64,000 nt of DNA from Mugil cephalus (lineage: Eukaryota > Chordata > Actinopteri > Mugiliformes > Mugilidae): the NCBI RefSeq assembly GCF_022458985.1, contig NC_061775.1, positions 25,564,319-25,628,318 of the forward strand. Reading direction: 5' to 3'. The position numbers were made by a program, and so were the translations under genes. Below are positions 35,301-44,889 of the stretch, in pieces. The notes under the pieces were generated by a model. The model was not told the DNA's origin. It worked only from the letters and a program-made list of their open reading frames with translations, and made no database searches. Every line of letters starts with the position of its first letter. Positions within the stretch are counted from its first letter, which is position 1.

Positions 35301-36613
35301 TACACTTACATATGCTAAATTAAAAATGTAATTAAAAAAACTGCTCCATGTTGGGGTAAAAACTCCTAAAACTCAAAGATCTGGTCGACCTCAAAACCGT
35401 TCAAATCATGAAACAAAACAAAACACCATCAGTTACCACACGGCATCCAGACGTTGTTCCCTTTAATGGAAAATAACCACAGTCTCAGGGGAATACGTAT
35501 GTTCAGAAAGCAGCAGGTATGCACCAACTCAAAGACGCACCGTACATCAGTAAAAGGAGTAAATGTGTGGAACAGCTGTAGCAAAGAAATGACACCAAGC
35601 AAGTTCAAACTAATCTTTATGAACTATATTCTGAATAGCTACAAGATTAGATTAGAGTCTTTATTGGTCAAACCGTCAAACAAACAGTCTATACAAGATG
35701 GAAATGGACACAAAAATTAGTGACCAATGAACAACGGGCCTTGTTCGCTTCTTTTCTTCTGTTTTGTTAATATGTGATTGATAAACTATAAAAAACAAAC
35801 AAAAATGGGGTAGGACTTAATAAGTTTTTATTAATTTCATCCACAGACTTTCGAACATGGAACCGCTATTTATGTTGTTATAGAGTTGCCTTACCGACTT
35901 GTTTTTTTGCCTAAACTTTATTTAATAATATGAATAAATGTTTCCAGGAGGGACAGAAACATGGAGGTAGAAAAAACAAGCAGTGTTTGAAAAGGTGAAC
36001 GTTGCAGCAACGTTGAAAACGTGGAAGATACGCGTTCGTCTCAGATTTAGACAGACTATAATGATCCACAAGGGAAATAACTTTGTCGTAGTAGCAGCTG
36101 GAGACAGAAGGAAGGACCCAGAAGTTCAAGCGTGATTCTTTTTTAGTGGTGATGGTGACTTATCAGAAATATCGCCCATGTAAATGAAACCACTGACCGA
36201 CGTGCATAAAGTGGACGCGCTACTTTTAGAGACTGGGTGGGAAAACACCACCAGACGTCCTTCAGCAAGTTTCTTTTTTCAGCCATTATTTATAAACCCT
36301 ATAAGGGCTCAGGAAATCAGAAACACGTAGCTCCGTCTCTCTCTTGGTCCCGCAGGCCGCCACTGCGGAGAAACAGGCCCACGCCACGGCCGACAGCGGG
36401 CATCATCACCACCAGCACCACAACCACACCCACCTGCACCCCCACGAGCACATGCACTCGGTCACGCCCAGCTCGAACGCCGGCGCCTCCCAGCGACGGG
36501 GCTCCCTCGGCGCCGTGGTGGACCGGCCCGCCTCCCCCAGGTCGTCTCCGTCGGCCGTCTCCTGCCCCGGCCCCCGCAGACACCGTCTGGGTTTGGAGAG
36601 GCTTAAGCTCTAA
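32378..36613 (+). CDS. ahsg: Fetuin-A (alpha-2-HS-glycoprotein)-like protein
   Basis: Seven coding exons: 32378-32575, 32770-32883, 33481-33559, 33667-33833, 34383-34496, 34772-34906, 36356-36613. All are GT-AG and in phase, giving 354 residues. The start at 32378 is preferred over an upstream in-frame ATG at 32357 because it opens directly on a signal peptide (MSVYLLVLCLALLQ, residues 1-19). Two cystatin domains follow: KLTIDVMETKCHI and VYGECEV in the first; CPDCP at 140-144; QWVVGPSYFVEF (186-197) in the second. The last exon has a short His-rich block (about residues 288-310) and ends SCPGPRRHRL, close to the human fetuin-A end PCPGRIRHFKV. The role expected from the family is a secreted liver glycoprotein that binds calcium phosphate and/or inhibits proteases. 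Exon sizes 114, 167 and 114 are identical to the upstream paralogue. A fetuin-B identity is the alternative, because the QWVVGP loop is fetuin-B-like. Confidence 0.88.
32576..32604 (+). repeat. (CA)n microsatellite starting at the ahsg-like exon 1 donor
   Basis: The splice donor gtaacacac runs directly into about 12 CA units. A (GT)n tract at 32727-32740 lies just before the exon 2 acceptor of the same small intron. Confidence 0.9.
33000..33300. repeat. Dispersed repeat in ahsg-like intron 2
   Basis: agtcttcaacaaggggtccg, aatctttggttgtttagaca and cattaacatgcatccaacat match 31390-31500. Non-coding. Confidence 0.5.
34060..34140 (-). repeat. LINE-type 3' tail fragment in ahsg-like intron 4
   Basis: caatacaactttatttgtcc then tgaaggcaattcagtttgac resembles the reversed tail '...ggacaaataaagttgtattg' of fish retroposons. 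Confidence 0.4.
35035..35190 (+). repeat. Common fish interspersed repeat in ahsg-like intron 6
   Basis: ttgctcaaggacacttcaga followed by ccattgaaccacctctctac and tgagccgcagtcacc is the familiar 'lose-number/contents' type repeat seen throughout teleost genomes. Non-coding. Confidence 0.5.
35645..35700 (-). repeat. LINE tail fragment in ahsg-like intron 6
   Basis: attagattagagtctttatt then ggtcaaaccg matches the reversed tail also seen at 39525 and 7155. Confidence 0.4.
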
Positions 36614-37455
36614 GGAGGAGACCTGCATGTTGTGATTAGTTAGGACGAGAAACTGTAACTAAAGTAGGAGAGGATGCTAATTTATACTGACAATGATGCT
36701 TAGAATTAAATATTTTAAATTGATTGTGTTTGATTAAAGTATTTGCCTGAAGTTGAATTGTTTCCTCCAAGATATGAGAATATTTAGGCAGATTAGTATT
36801 TTAATTGTGCAAACATATTAATTAATTTGATGTTTTTAGCAATGAATTAATGGCTTTTTAATTAGCCAGACAACGTTTGCTAGAAGTACTACGTGTGAGA
36901 TGAGATGAGAGAAACAAACATTATACAAAGCAAAAAAGTGACCTACCAAGATTTGAGGTCAATAAATAAACATACTTAAATCCACTTAAATTGAGAGATA
37001 AACATGTTGTTTCCTGCTCCAGACAAAACCCGAGATTCAGTATTTTGTTTGTGCGATATAACAAAAGGCAGTGCAGCGTGGATAAACGGGAACTGCTGGC
37101 TAACTCTGCGTGATTTAATGGCGCCAGTTTGACCAAATGTGAACAGCAGGTTTTGGTTTTTTGGAGCCACGTTTGACTGATTCAGAAATGTTTTGGCACA
37201 TTCACACGGAGGAAATTTGGGCACAGATTTTGCAGAGCTTAATTTAATTTCTTTTTCCACTCCCAGAAAGTTAACTTATTTTCACTTTGAAAAAGCACAC
37301 AGCCACAACTACAGTTCCAAGTTGTTCAGCCTCCACCTCCGGAAAGATGTGAATGTATTGTTTTTTTTTCTCCTTTGTTTGCAGCACGTTATAAGTCAAC
37401 TTGTGTAAATGCCAAACAAATCTAAGATAATTTCCAGAAGACGTACTAGTTCTAA
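36614..37455. other. 3' flank of the ahsg-like gene
   Basis: attaaa-type signals at 36706-36711 and 36733-36738 may serve polyadenylation; no canonical AATAAA is close. A 33-bp stretch at 37257-37290 (cactcccagaaagttaactt) recurs at 37852-37884. Confidence 0.4.
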
Positions 37456-37459
37456 AACG

Positions 37460-37525
37460 TGCCGTGACCCGGATTCAAACCGAGATCTGCATTACAGCCT
37501 CGTAGGTACCACCAGAGGGCCAGGT
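37460..37525 (-). pseudogene. Degenerate tRNA-His copy (3' half only)
   Basis: On the minus strand the T arm and acceptor 3' strand (gtttgaatccgggtcacggc) match the four tRNA-His genes nearby. The 5' part, including D arm and anticodon stem, is unrelated sequence and cannot pair with the acceptor. The 3' flank shares gtcttctgga with that of the tRNA at 41060, so it arose by local duplication followed by decay or replacement. Confidence 0.7.
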
Positions 37526-37635
37526 GTTTATCAGCAGGCAAAACAGACAAACGCTTGTGGCTGAAAACTTCGAAAATAAAATGAGTATCCTTCTAGGAGT
37601 GAAAAAAGAAAGAAAGGTGAAGGGAGATGCCTAAA

Positions 37636-37707
37636 GCCGTGATCGTATAGTGGTTAGTACTCTGCGTTGTGGCCGCAGCAACCCCGGTTCGAATCCGGGT
37701 CACGGCA
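37636..37707 (+). tRNA. tRNA-His (GTG anticodon)
   Basis: 72 nt folding as a full cloverleaf: acceptor gccgtga/tcacggc, D arm with tagtggtta, anticodon arm ctgcgttGTGgccgcag, T arm ccccggttcgaatccgggg-like, discriminator A. Internal A and B box promoters are intact. A short T run (ttt/tttt at 37708-37718) is available as a Pol III terminator. Confidence 0.95.
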
Positions 37708-38399
37708 TTTCTCATTTTAGGTTGGTTTGTTAAAAAAGCGTAATTTTGTTCAAATGTCCACCCCACATAGTTAAGGCTAGACGAGCAGCATCCAGTTAGC
37801 TATTTAAAATTATTATTAATCACCATCCTCTTCTTCTTTCTTTGTCTTCTTTCACTCCCAGAAAGAGAACTTATTTTCATTTTGGAAACTTAGCACTTTT
37901 CTACTGTGGCTTGAAGTTTTCTGCCTTTGGAGGGTTTTTGGCTGTTGACAAACTGCCCCCTCTGTTGGCAGCTGAAGCGGCTGCAGATTTAAAAACCATC
38001 ATGTTACCCTTTGTCCTCATAGTTCAAACTTAATTTATAGTTTATTAGCCAGCTGTCGTGACTTTGGTGCATGATACAGAATCAATATACGGTCATGCAT
38101 ACTCATTTGACTCCAGTTGCACATTGCTCTAAGTGTACTTCAATAGGATATTGTCAACAAGAATAAAACCCATCTTGTGTAGTGGGATATATTTTTCCGT
38201 ACAATATAAAGGCATGCAAGTAGGTGTTAAGTGAACAAATAAAACACTTCTGTGATATATCTACACAGAGCAGTGTTTATTAGAAGTATTTGTGCATTTG
38301 CAAAAGTAAGCAGTGCAAGTACAAGTGCAATGCAGTTCATATTTATGCAAACTGTAATGCAAGGGACACGGGTTCCCCATCCGCCCCCTGGGGCAGCTC

Positions 38400-38471
38400 G
38401 CCGTGATCGTATAGTGGTTAGTACTCTGCGTTGTGGCCGCAGCAACCCCGGTTCGAATCCGGGTCACGGCA
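38400..38471 (+). tRNA. tRNA-His (GTG anticodon)
   Basis: Identical by eye to the copy at 37636. It is preceded by ctggggcagctc, shared (one base different) with the inverted copy at 41131. It is followed by cattttaaa with a TTTT Pol III terminator at 38474-38477. Confidence 0.95.
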
Positions 38472-38611
38472 CATTTTAAATAGAACAACTGAACTTCTTC
38501 ATAGAATCATAAAGAGGTGTATCCCTCCTGAATGTGATGCTAGTTAGCAACAGAGGAATAAATATGCGCCTCCATACAATATAATATGCTCCATAAACTC
38601 CTCAGGTGTTG

Positions 38612-40088
38612 GCTTAAAAAAAGTAACGCGTTACCGTAATATATTACATTTAGGAAGTAACGGAGTAATACAACGCGTTACTAACTATATTTTGGTAATA
38701 CTATTGCAGTTACTGCGAGGCCGGTAACGCGTTACAATCCGAGCAATCGCACAGGAGGAAGTTTCGAAAAAAACAACACAAGCGCAACAGCCGTAAATAA
38801 AGAGTAGAAGAAGAAGACGGTTTTAAATCAACAGAAGAAGAAGAAGAAGAAGACAAGATGGCAACAGCTGATTGAACAAGCACTGGTCTACTTTGAATTT
38901 GGCACAGAAACAGATAAGAACCTCACACTAAAGTGAACTTTACGTGCTGGTTAGAGGCCGAGGGACTATCTACGGCTAAAAATAACCTGAAGAAACACCT
39001 GGAGTTTGAGGCTAAATAGCCTCTTGCTAGCAAACAGACGGAAGATGACGGCGCGAGCAAATCTAAACAACCAAAGCTGGATTTCTCCAGACCAGAGGTG
39101 AAGATGTTTGACCAAGTTTCAAAAGCTGGTCGACAAAATCCCTGTTCGATCAAGTGACAAGGTAAAAACAAATCTCTAATGATATAGTCCTGTTAAGGTA
39201 TAAACACATTTCCACAGATAGTTCATTTAAGATGAGACGCTGTAGGTGGTGTTAGAGGTGATTCAGTGATTAAAAATTGTTTTCATTTGTTAAGTCCGTT
39301 GTGTTTACAGAGGGATTTTCATGGTTATTGTCACATCATTTCAGAATACTTTAATAGTTAAAGTAAATAAATGAGACTGCGGGTGGTAATGAACAAAGCG
39401 CCAACTAAAAAAAAATAAAATAAAATATGGATAGAAATATACAAAGTAATGAGTCATTAGAGATTTGTGTCTCAGTGTCTGGCGAAAAAGACAACCTTTA
39501 AAACTATATAAATGTAAATTAAATTAGAGTCTTTATTGTCATTGCACGTTAGTATATAACAATATACATCGCACAACAAAATTTAGGTACAGCTCTCCGG
39601 TCAGTGCAAAAGATAAATATTTAATAAATAACTAAACTAGACAAGGCATGTACAACAAACTAACTAAAAAGGACACCATATACAAATTAGAATGCAAACA
39701 GGACTGTATAATATTACACTTGTTTGGGGAAAAGGAAAAAATCTTATTGCACAGTCATTATTTTCATCAAAGTGAAACGTTGTGGCTCAAATGACATGAT
39801 TGTGTCGGCATGAAACAGTCTAGTATGAATTGCAGTTCATATACTTGTAGTAGATTAAAAGAATACAAGTGAAAATATTAAAAAGAACATTCGCCATGAC
39901 AAAATACTGCGCACCTTCATTTTGTAATGCTTTGTCCTAAATATTTATTTTGGTGTAAGTAACTAAAAAGTAATGAGTAACTCATTACTCTACACAGAAG
40001 GTAATATTGTAAAGAAACGTATTACTTTCAAAAGCAAGTAACTTGTAATATGAAATATATTACATTTTGGAGGTAACTTGCTCCTCAC
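38612..40088 (+). mobile_element. Broken hAT-type DNA transposon
   Basis: Both ends are rich in repeated gttac/gtaac words in opposite orientation: aagtaacgcgttaccgtaat near 38618 and caagtaacttgtaat near 40035, the usual sub-terminal pattern of a fish hAT family. Inside, 38925-39010 translates to a BED-finger remnant (NFTCWLEAEGLSTAKNNLKK followed by HLE), and 39035-39110 to KSKQPKLDFSRPEV. Both match the N-terminus of ZBED/hAT transposases. Stops and loss of the catalytic core make it inactive. A LINE tail is inserted at about 39525-39720. It lies between the two inner tRNA-His genes. Confidence 0.65.
39525..39720 (-). repeat. LINE 3' end inserted in the hAT relic
   Basis: attagagtctttattgtcat then tgcacgttag is the reversed '...tgacaataaagactctaat' tail. 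About 170 bp of A-rich 3' UTR-like sequence follows. Confidence 0.5.
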
Positions 40089-40309
40089 TCACTAAGAAAC
40101 CCGGCTTTACACTAGTGGCAGGTCAAAGTACTGATCAAAATGTGATGTAATATTTGGAGCGGTTTTGCATGCATGTCAGGAAACAAGATTATATCATTAT
40201 CAATGATCTTTTCATGCACAAACACTTCTGCAAATGCACAAATGCATGTATAGAGACAGACTAATTTTTCTCCAGCGCCACAACCCTCCTTAAGTTTCTC
40301 CTTAAAATG

Positions 40310-40381
40310 TGCCGTGACCCGGATTCGAACCGGGGTTGCTGCGGCCACAACGCAGAGTACTAACCACTATACGATCACGGC
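40310..40381 (-). tRNA. tRNA-His (GTG anticodon)
   Basis: The exact reverse complement of the plus-strand copies, with the same cloverleaf and discriminator A at 40310. TTTT in the 3' flank (minus strand cattttaagg) gives a Pol III stop. Confidence 0.95.
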
Positions 40382-41059
40382 GATGTTACACGAGAGGCCT
40401 CGCTGTTTCATGCCACCAAGATCTGCAGTCAGACAACCAGCTGAACAGGCAAATGTTCTGGGCCCCAGGCCAGTATAGAGCCTCCTGAAAACCCAAACTA
40501 CAGCAGCAAGAGCAGCAACAACAACGTGCCATCTCCCTAGATGTGAAAGAAATAGGAAGACAAGAAAGCAAAGCAGCTACTATTTGTTGACGTCTCATTG
40601 TTTTGGTTCTTTTATGTTTCACTGTAGTTATATGTGTAAATGTAGTTATGTTTGTGCACGTATATGTGTATAAATATATGTTAGAGTATAGTAAACATTA
40701 TTATATGTCACATATAGCTAAATATTAATATTTTATACTTTATCGTAGTATATATTGATTTAACATAAGTAGAAGGGATTTAATAAGATTTGACTTCTTC
40801 CTACTAATTTTGTGTTTTGTTATTTTACTTTGCGTTGTTGTTTGATGTTATGATTATTGTTTTTTAGCTTTTTTCAGATGAACTTTCATTCATTCACGAT
40901 GATAAATAATAAAACTAAATAGAGGTCACTGAGGTGTAGCCGTAAGTGTGGAGGAAAGATACGTGAATGAAATAGTTCTGCTTTTTAACCTGCACTACGT
41001 TAACAACAAACCACCCGACCTCTCTAAGTATGTCCAGAAGACAGTTCCCATTAAAAATG

Positions 41060-41131
41060 TGCCGTGACCCGGATTCGAACCGGGGTTGCTGCGGCCACAA
41101 CGCAGAGTACTAACCACTATACGATCACGGC
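41060..41131 (-). tRNA. tRNA-His (GTG anticodon)
   Basis: Same sequence as the other three. The 5' flank ggcagctc and 3' flank cattttt.aa are shared with the 38400 copy, showing an inverted duplication that includes flanking DNA. TTTTT terminator at 41052-41056 (minus strand). Confidence 0.95.
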
Positions 41132-41149
41132 GAGCTGCCCTGAGGACGG

Positions 41150-44100
41150 TGGGGCTCAATAAAGACGGTCGTAACTGGTGGAAACAGACATTTCCCTACG
41201 GAGACGCAGCATTTTTTTTCTGTATTGGTTCACTGTTAATTGGACGTTTGTGTTTTGGCCTGTGCCTCCAATATACTCTAGAATTACCTCCAAATGTACT
41301 GACTGTGGACTCACCTGAGTTGTGCTCAGAGCAGAGCAGAGCAGAGCAGAGCTGTAATTTGTGGCGACAGTTTCATGGGCCCGTTCAGACCGAATCACGC
41401 CGTGTTCCCTGTAACTGGGAGAGAATGTCAAACAGTTCAGGGGGAGAACAAACCCGTCCAGACCCGACTCTCTGGGGGGGAGTTGGCTCAGTTCAGTCCC
41501 ATGCAGTCACTTTATTACTGTTACACAACACAGAGAAGAAAACTAAGCCATCACAGTAACAGCAGTTCACACTGGGATCACAGAGTTAAAGGAAGTGCAG
41601 CAGAGACGCAGCGGCTTTAAAGTGTCTAAATGTTTAAAAGTGTTCAAACTAAATCACAGTATGAGACATTGTTAAAGAGAAACTAAGTCTGTGTCTTTAA
41701 ATAAACATCATTAGTCCTCATTAGGTTACGATGATATGATAATACAACTAAGACAAATCATTGTGTAGATGTGTTTTTCTTCCAAATTTGAACTAAACAC
41801 ACTCACTTGCCAGTTCACTGAGTACTGGCTTGAATTGAAATTATTCTCTATAACTTAAACAGAAAACATGTAACAGATTAAATATAATAATTCAACAATC
41901 AAGTGAAGTCACTCTGAGTGTAAATCAATTTAAACAACGTATAAATGATAAATCTATGCAGGTACTGTCCCCGTACTTATCTATACAGGAATAAGTAACT
42001 TTTTAAAATAAAATGATGTGTCTGAAATTACATGGGAGCATATTCCAATAATGTACTGACTTCATCATATAATTTTTAGTGGCACCACCACATGACATGC
42101 GCTCACTTCACAAAAAAAGTATAGTGTACCACTCCATTTAACTTCATGCATGAACATTAAAAGACAGTATTTTAAGCCATGATAACTGTTTATGTATCTC
42201 ACTCACATCAGCACCGAAAGAGCAACATTCAAGACTTAGTGCAGGACACAATATGTCCACATGGTGTCGCCCTCTCTTCTGTTTTCTCCTCAGTGGAACC
42301 AAACTGTTCAGTAAAAGTTTGTGTTTCTCTGCTGTTTTAACTGCTCCCAGAGTAAATGACTCAGAAAGTTCACTTATTTTGCCAATATTTTATCCCCTGA
42401 CTTTTCATTTAGTGACACCACAAGGATCATACATTTTTAAAATGTCTGACATGTGAAATCTGCTCTGTGCTATTCATGAAACATGTCAGCCTACTCGTAT
42501 AAAGGTGGAGTTTCCATGTATTATACATCATGTTCTATCTGTTTATTCTTCTTCCACTGACTTTATGAGCACACTGTATAGCTACTAAGCTGTTCTGTGC
42601 TTAGGGCCTATTTTTATCTGCTCTTAATAACATGCATTTAAGTATAAGTTATGGTCCAGATGCACATATGAATTTTTTCTTCTTCTTCTTCCCTTTCTCT
42701 CTCTCCCTGCAGTACCGTTCTCAAGGTTTCTAATGCACCACGTCAATAAATCCACTCGTCGTGTAGTTTTGTTTATGGTTCCATTGGCGTCAGCTGCAGT
42801 CACATGTGTTTAGCGCTAATTAGCAAATGTTTGCATGCTAACGTGCTAATCTCAGAGGAGGATGAGGTGGTGATTGTTATTATGATCCGGCAAATAGTCC
42901 ATGGACGATGCAGTTTGTTAAAGATACTGTGGCAGGTTCGTTAATTAAGTGGCTTGCATCAAACTTGTATGTGCGTAGATAGAAGGTATTTGTCACCTCT
43001 ACAAGTCTCTGTTTCTGCATCAGAGGCAGATTATATATGTATCTTACATCTGCAGGCTGAGGGCTGCAGACACTGTGGTCTTTTCTTTTTTATATTACAC
43101 GTTCCTGTGCAGCTTCGGGCAAACTTGTAAATGCATTGTTGACATTATTCGGTCTTGTGGAGCAGATCTGCTGCTCTTGTTGCGTGGCCCACATTCTTTG
43201 AAAAAAAAAAAATCACCATTATTCATTTAGCCCCCGAGAAACGCGAGGGCCGCGCGCGCGCGCGCGCGCGTGTGTGTGTGTTCACCGGGCGTCTTTTAAG
43301 CCCACATACAGGGAGAGTTCTTTCTCCGCGCGCATGCGGTTACTTGAGGCTGAGATGAAAGCTACCCAAGGTTCAGAGCTCCGTCTGAAACACGCTGACC
43401 TCCCAGTGAATGGAGTAAGTATCAAAAGAACACGGACGCCCTGAGACACGGAGGCTGATGAGTTCACGTGGACTCGCTGCAGAGAGCGAGACCTTGAGAA
43501 GTGAAGTTTGGCTCCGTGGTGGACGTATGGAAGAACAGTCTCTCTAAATAAATAGGGCTGCTTGTATTCTCGCAGTCTCACAGAATTCATTTGATACTAA
43601 AAGGTTTACAGAGCTCAGAGTTGTGCACAATTATTGCAACAATTATGTTGCAATGATTGTGCACATTCTTGGTATGAATGTGCATGTGCATCCTTTGTGT
43701 CATACATGTGCATGATCAATTAGAGAAAAGAGATTTGACAAAACAAAGCAAAAACTCACCGGGAAATCAATGTCAAACGTAATTACATTTAACTTAATAA
43801 CTCATTTGGATTGTTATTTGTGATCTTGTGTATCTGTTCCTTTCAAACGCCCGGCTCGTTCTGATATTTATTTTTAGATCCCAGTCTGAGGGTAACTTAA
43901 TTTATCTGGGAAATAATCACTCAGGGGTAAGATATGGATCAGAATCATTAAAAATTAGACGTCCTACTAACGTATATTCCATTGGTGAGATGTCTGAGTT
44001 TCAGTTATTCTGAAATATTGATTCTAGGTAGATTATTTATTTATCTTGTGGGAAATTCGGTAAAAACGTCAGCGTTGACCGCGTTCGAACTCAGGTAAGA

Positions 44101-44380
44101 ATGTCTCACAATTCGTTTTAAAGAGCCAATCAATAGATTCGGTTCGTTCACGAAAGTCACAACTCTAATTGCTACTTCCAGAGACTTACACCCTCACAAA
44201 ACTAAAACAAGAGACGGCAAGAAAGGAAAGAGCCTGACACAGAAACAAACCATTACCACCTCCAGTCTCTCTCCACTTGAAACCGTTTAATTAGCGCATT
44301 AAAAGTAAAAAAAGGAAGAACTTCAAAGACAAGTCGTGTATTTATTTTAGAGATGACATGACTAATTCCAGGGTTTGCAG
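41150..44380. other. Intergenic DNA between the tRNA cluster and the nos1ap upstream region
   Basis: No gene model. An agagc pentamer run lies at 41330-41351 and an A run at 43200-43212. Short ORFs show no family signature. Confidence 0.4.
43250..43281. repeat. (CG)n(TG)n alternating purine-pyrimidine tract
   Basis: About ten CG units pass directly into five TG units: a textbook Z-DNA-forming sequence, and an unusually CpG-dense one for vertebrate intergenic DNA. Confidence 0.9.
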
Positions 44381-44382
44381 AC

Positions 44383-44881
44383 ACTTTTGTGCAGTTTTGT
44401 GACCCTCGTAAACACGGACACAAGCGGTCTGCGCTTTTTTCCCCTTAGTTTTAGAGCAAAGAAGCACAAGTAGAATATGATAATGTTCACATTTGATGAA
44501 CTTTCCATTTATGAATGGAACGGTCTCATTCCCACAGTCAGGAAGTCGTATCTCTCACTTTGATGAGTTCATGCGCTTTGAAGTCAGAATGTGGAAAGAG
44601 CTCGGACTCTGCAGACGAGATTTAATTCTTGCTGGTTGTTTCCAGCGTTTTCCAGGGGAAATTTGATAATAATAACAGTAATGATAGGTGTGGTGCTGGG
44701 CGCTTGTGCGTATATGACAATAAATTCGATTTGACAATTCAGTTGAATTTCTAAGGAGGAACTTTTGTGCAATTGTGTGACCCTGGTAAACACGGACATA
44801 AGTGGTCTGCGCTTTTTTCCCTTAGTTTTAGAGCAAAGAAGCACAAGTAGAATATGAAAATGTTCACATTTAATGAACTTT
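44383..44881 (+). repeat. Direct 121-bp duplication flanking a dispersed repeat
   Basis: 44383-44504 and 44761-44881 are about 93 percent identical by eye (ggtctgcgcttttttcc, ttagttttagagcaaagaag, acaagtagaatatga). They bracket the element at 44519-44758. The arrangement is repeat-element-repeat with a period of 378 bp. Confidence 0.8.
44519..44758 (+). repeat. Dispersed repeat family B, copy 1 (about 240 bp)
   Basis: Aligned with 49379-49652: cggtctcattcccacagtc, ggaagtcgtatctctcact, tgagttcatgcgctttgaag, gctcggactctgcagacgag, and ccagcgttttccaggggaaa. It ends with tatgacaataaattcgattt, a retroposon-like tail. The other copy carries an extra 13-17 bp after gacgagat and a further insertion near its tail. 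A SINE or a LINE 3' end is the likely origin. Confidence 0.7.
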
Positions 44882-44889
44882 TACAACAT

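Noticed and set aside
38227-38488. Small ORFs crossing the tRNA-His genes (also at 40915-41559)
   Set aside because: They translate tRNA sequence, which is why the same peptide appears twice.
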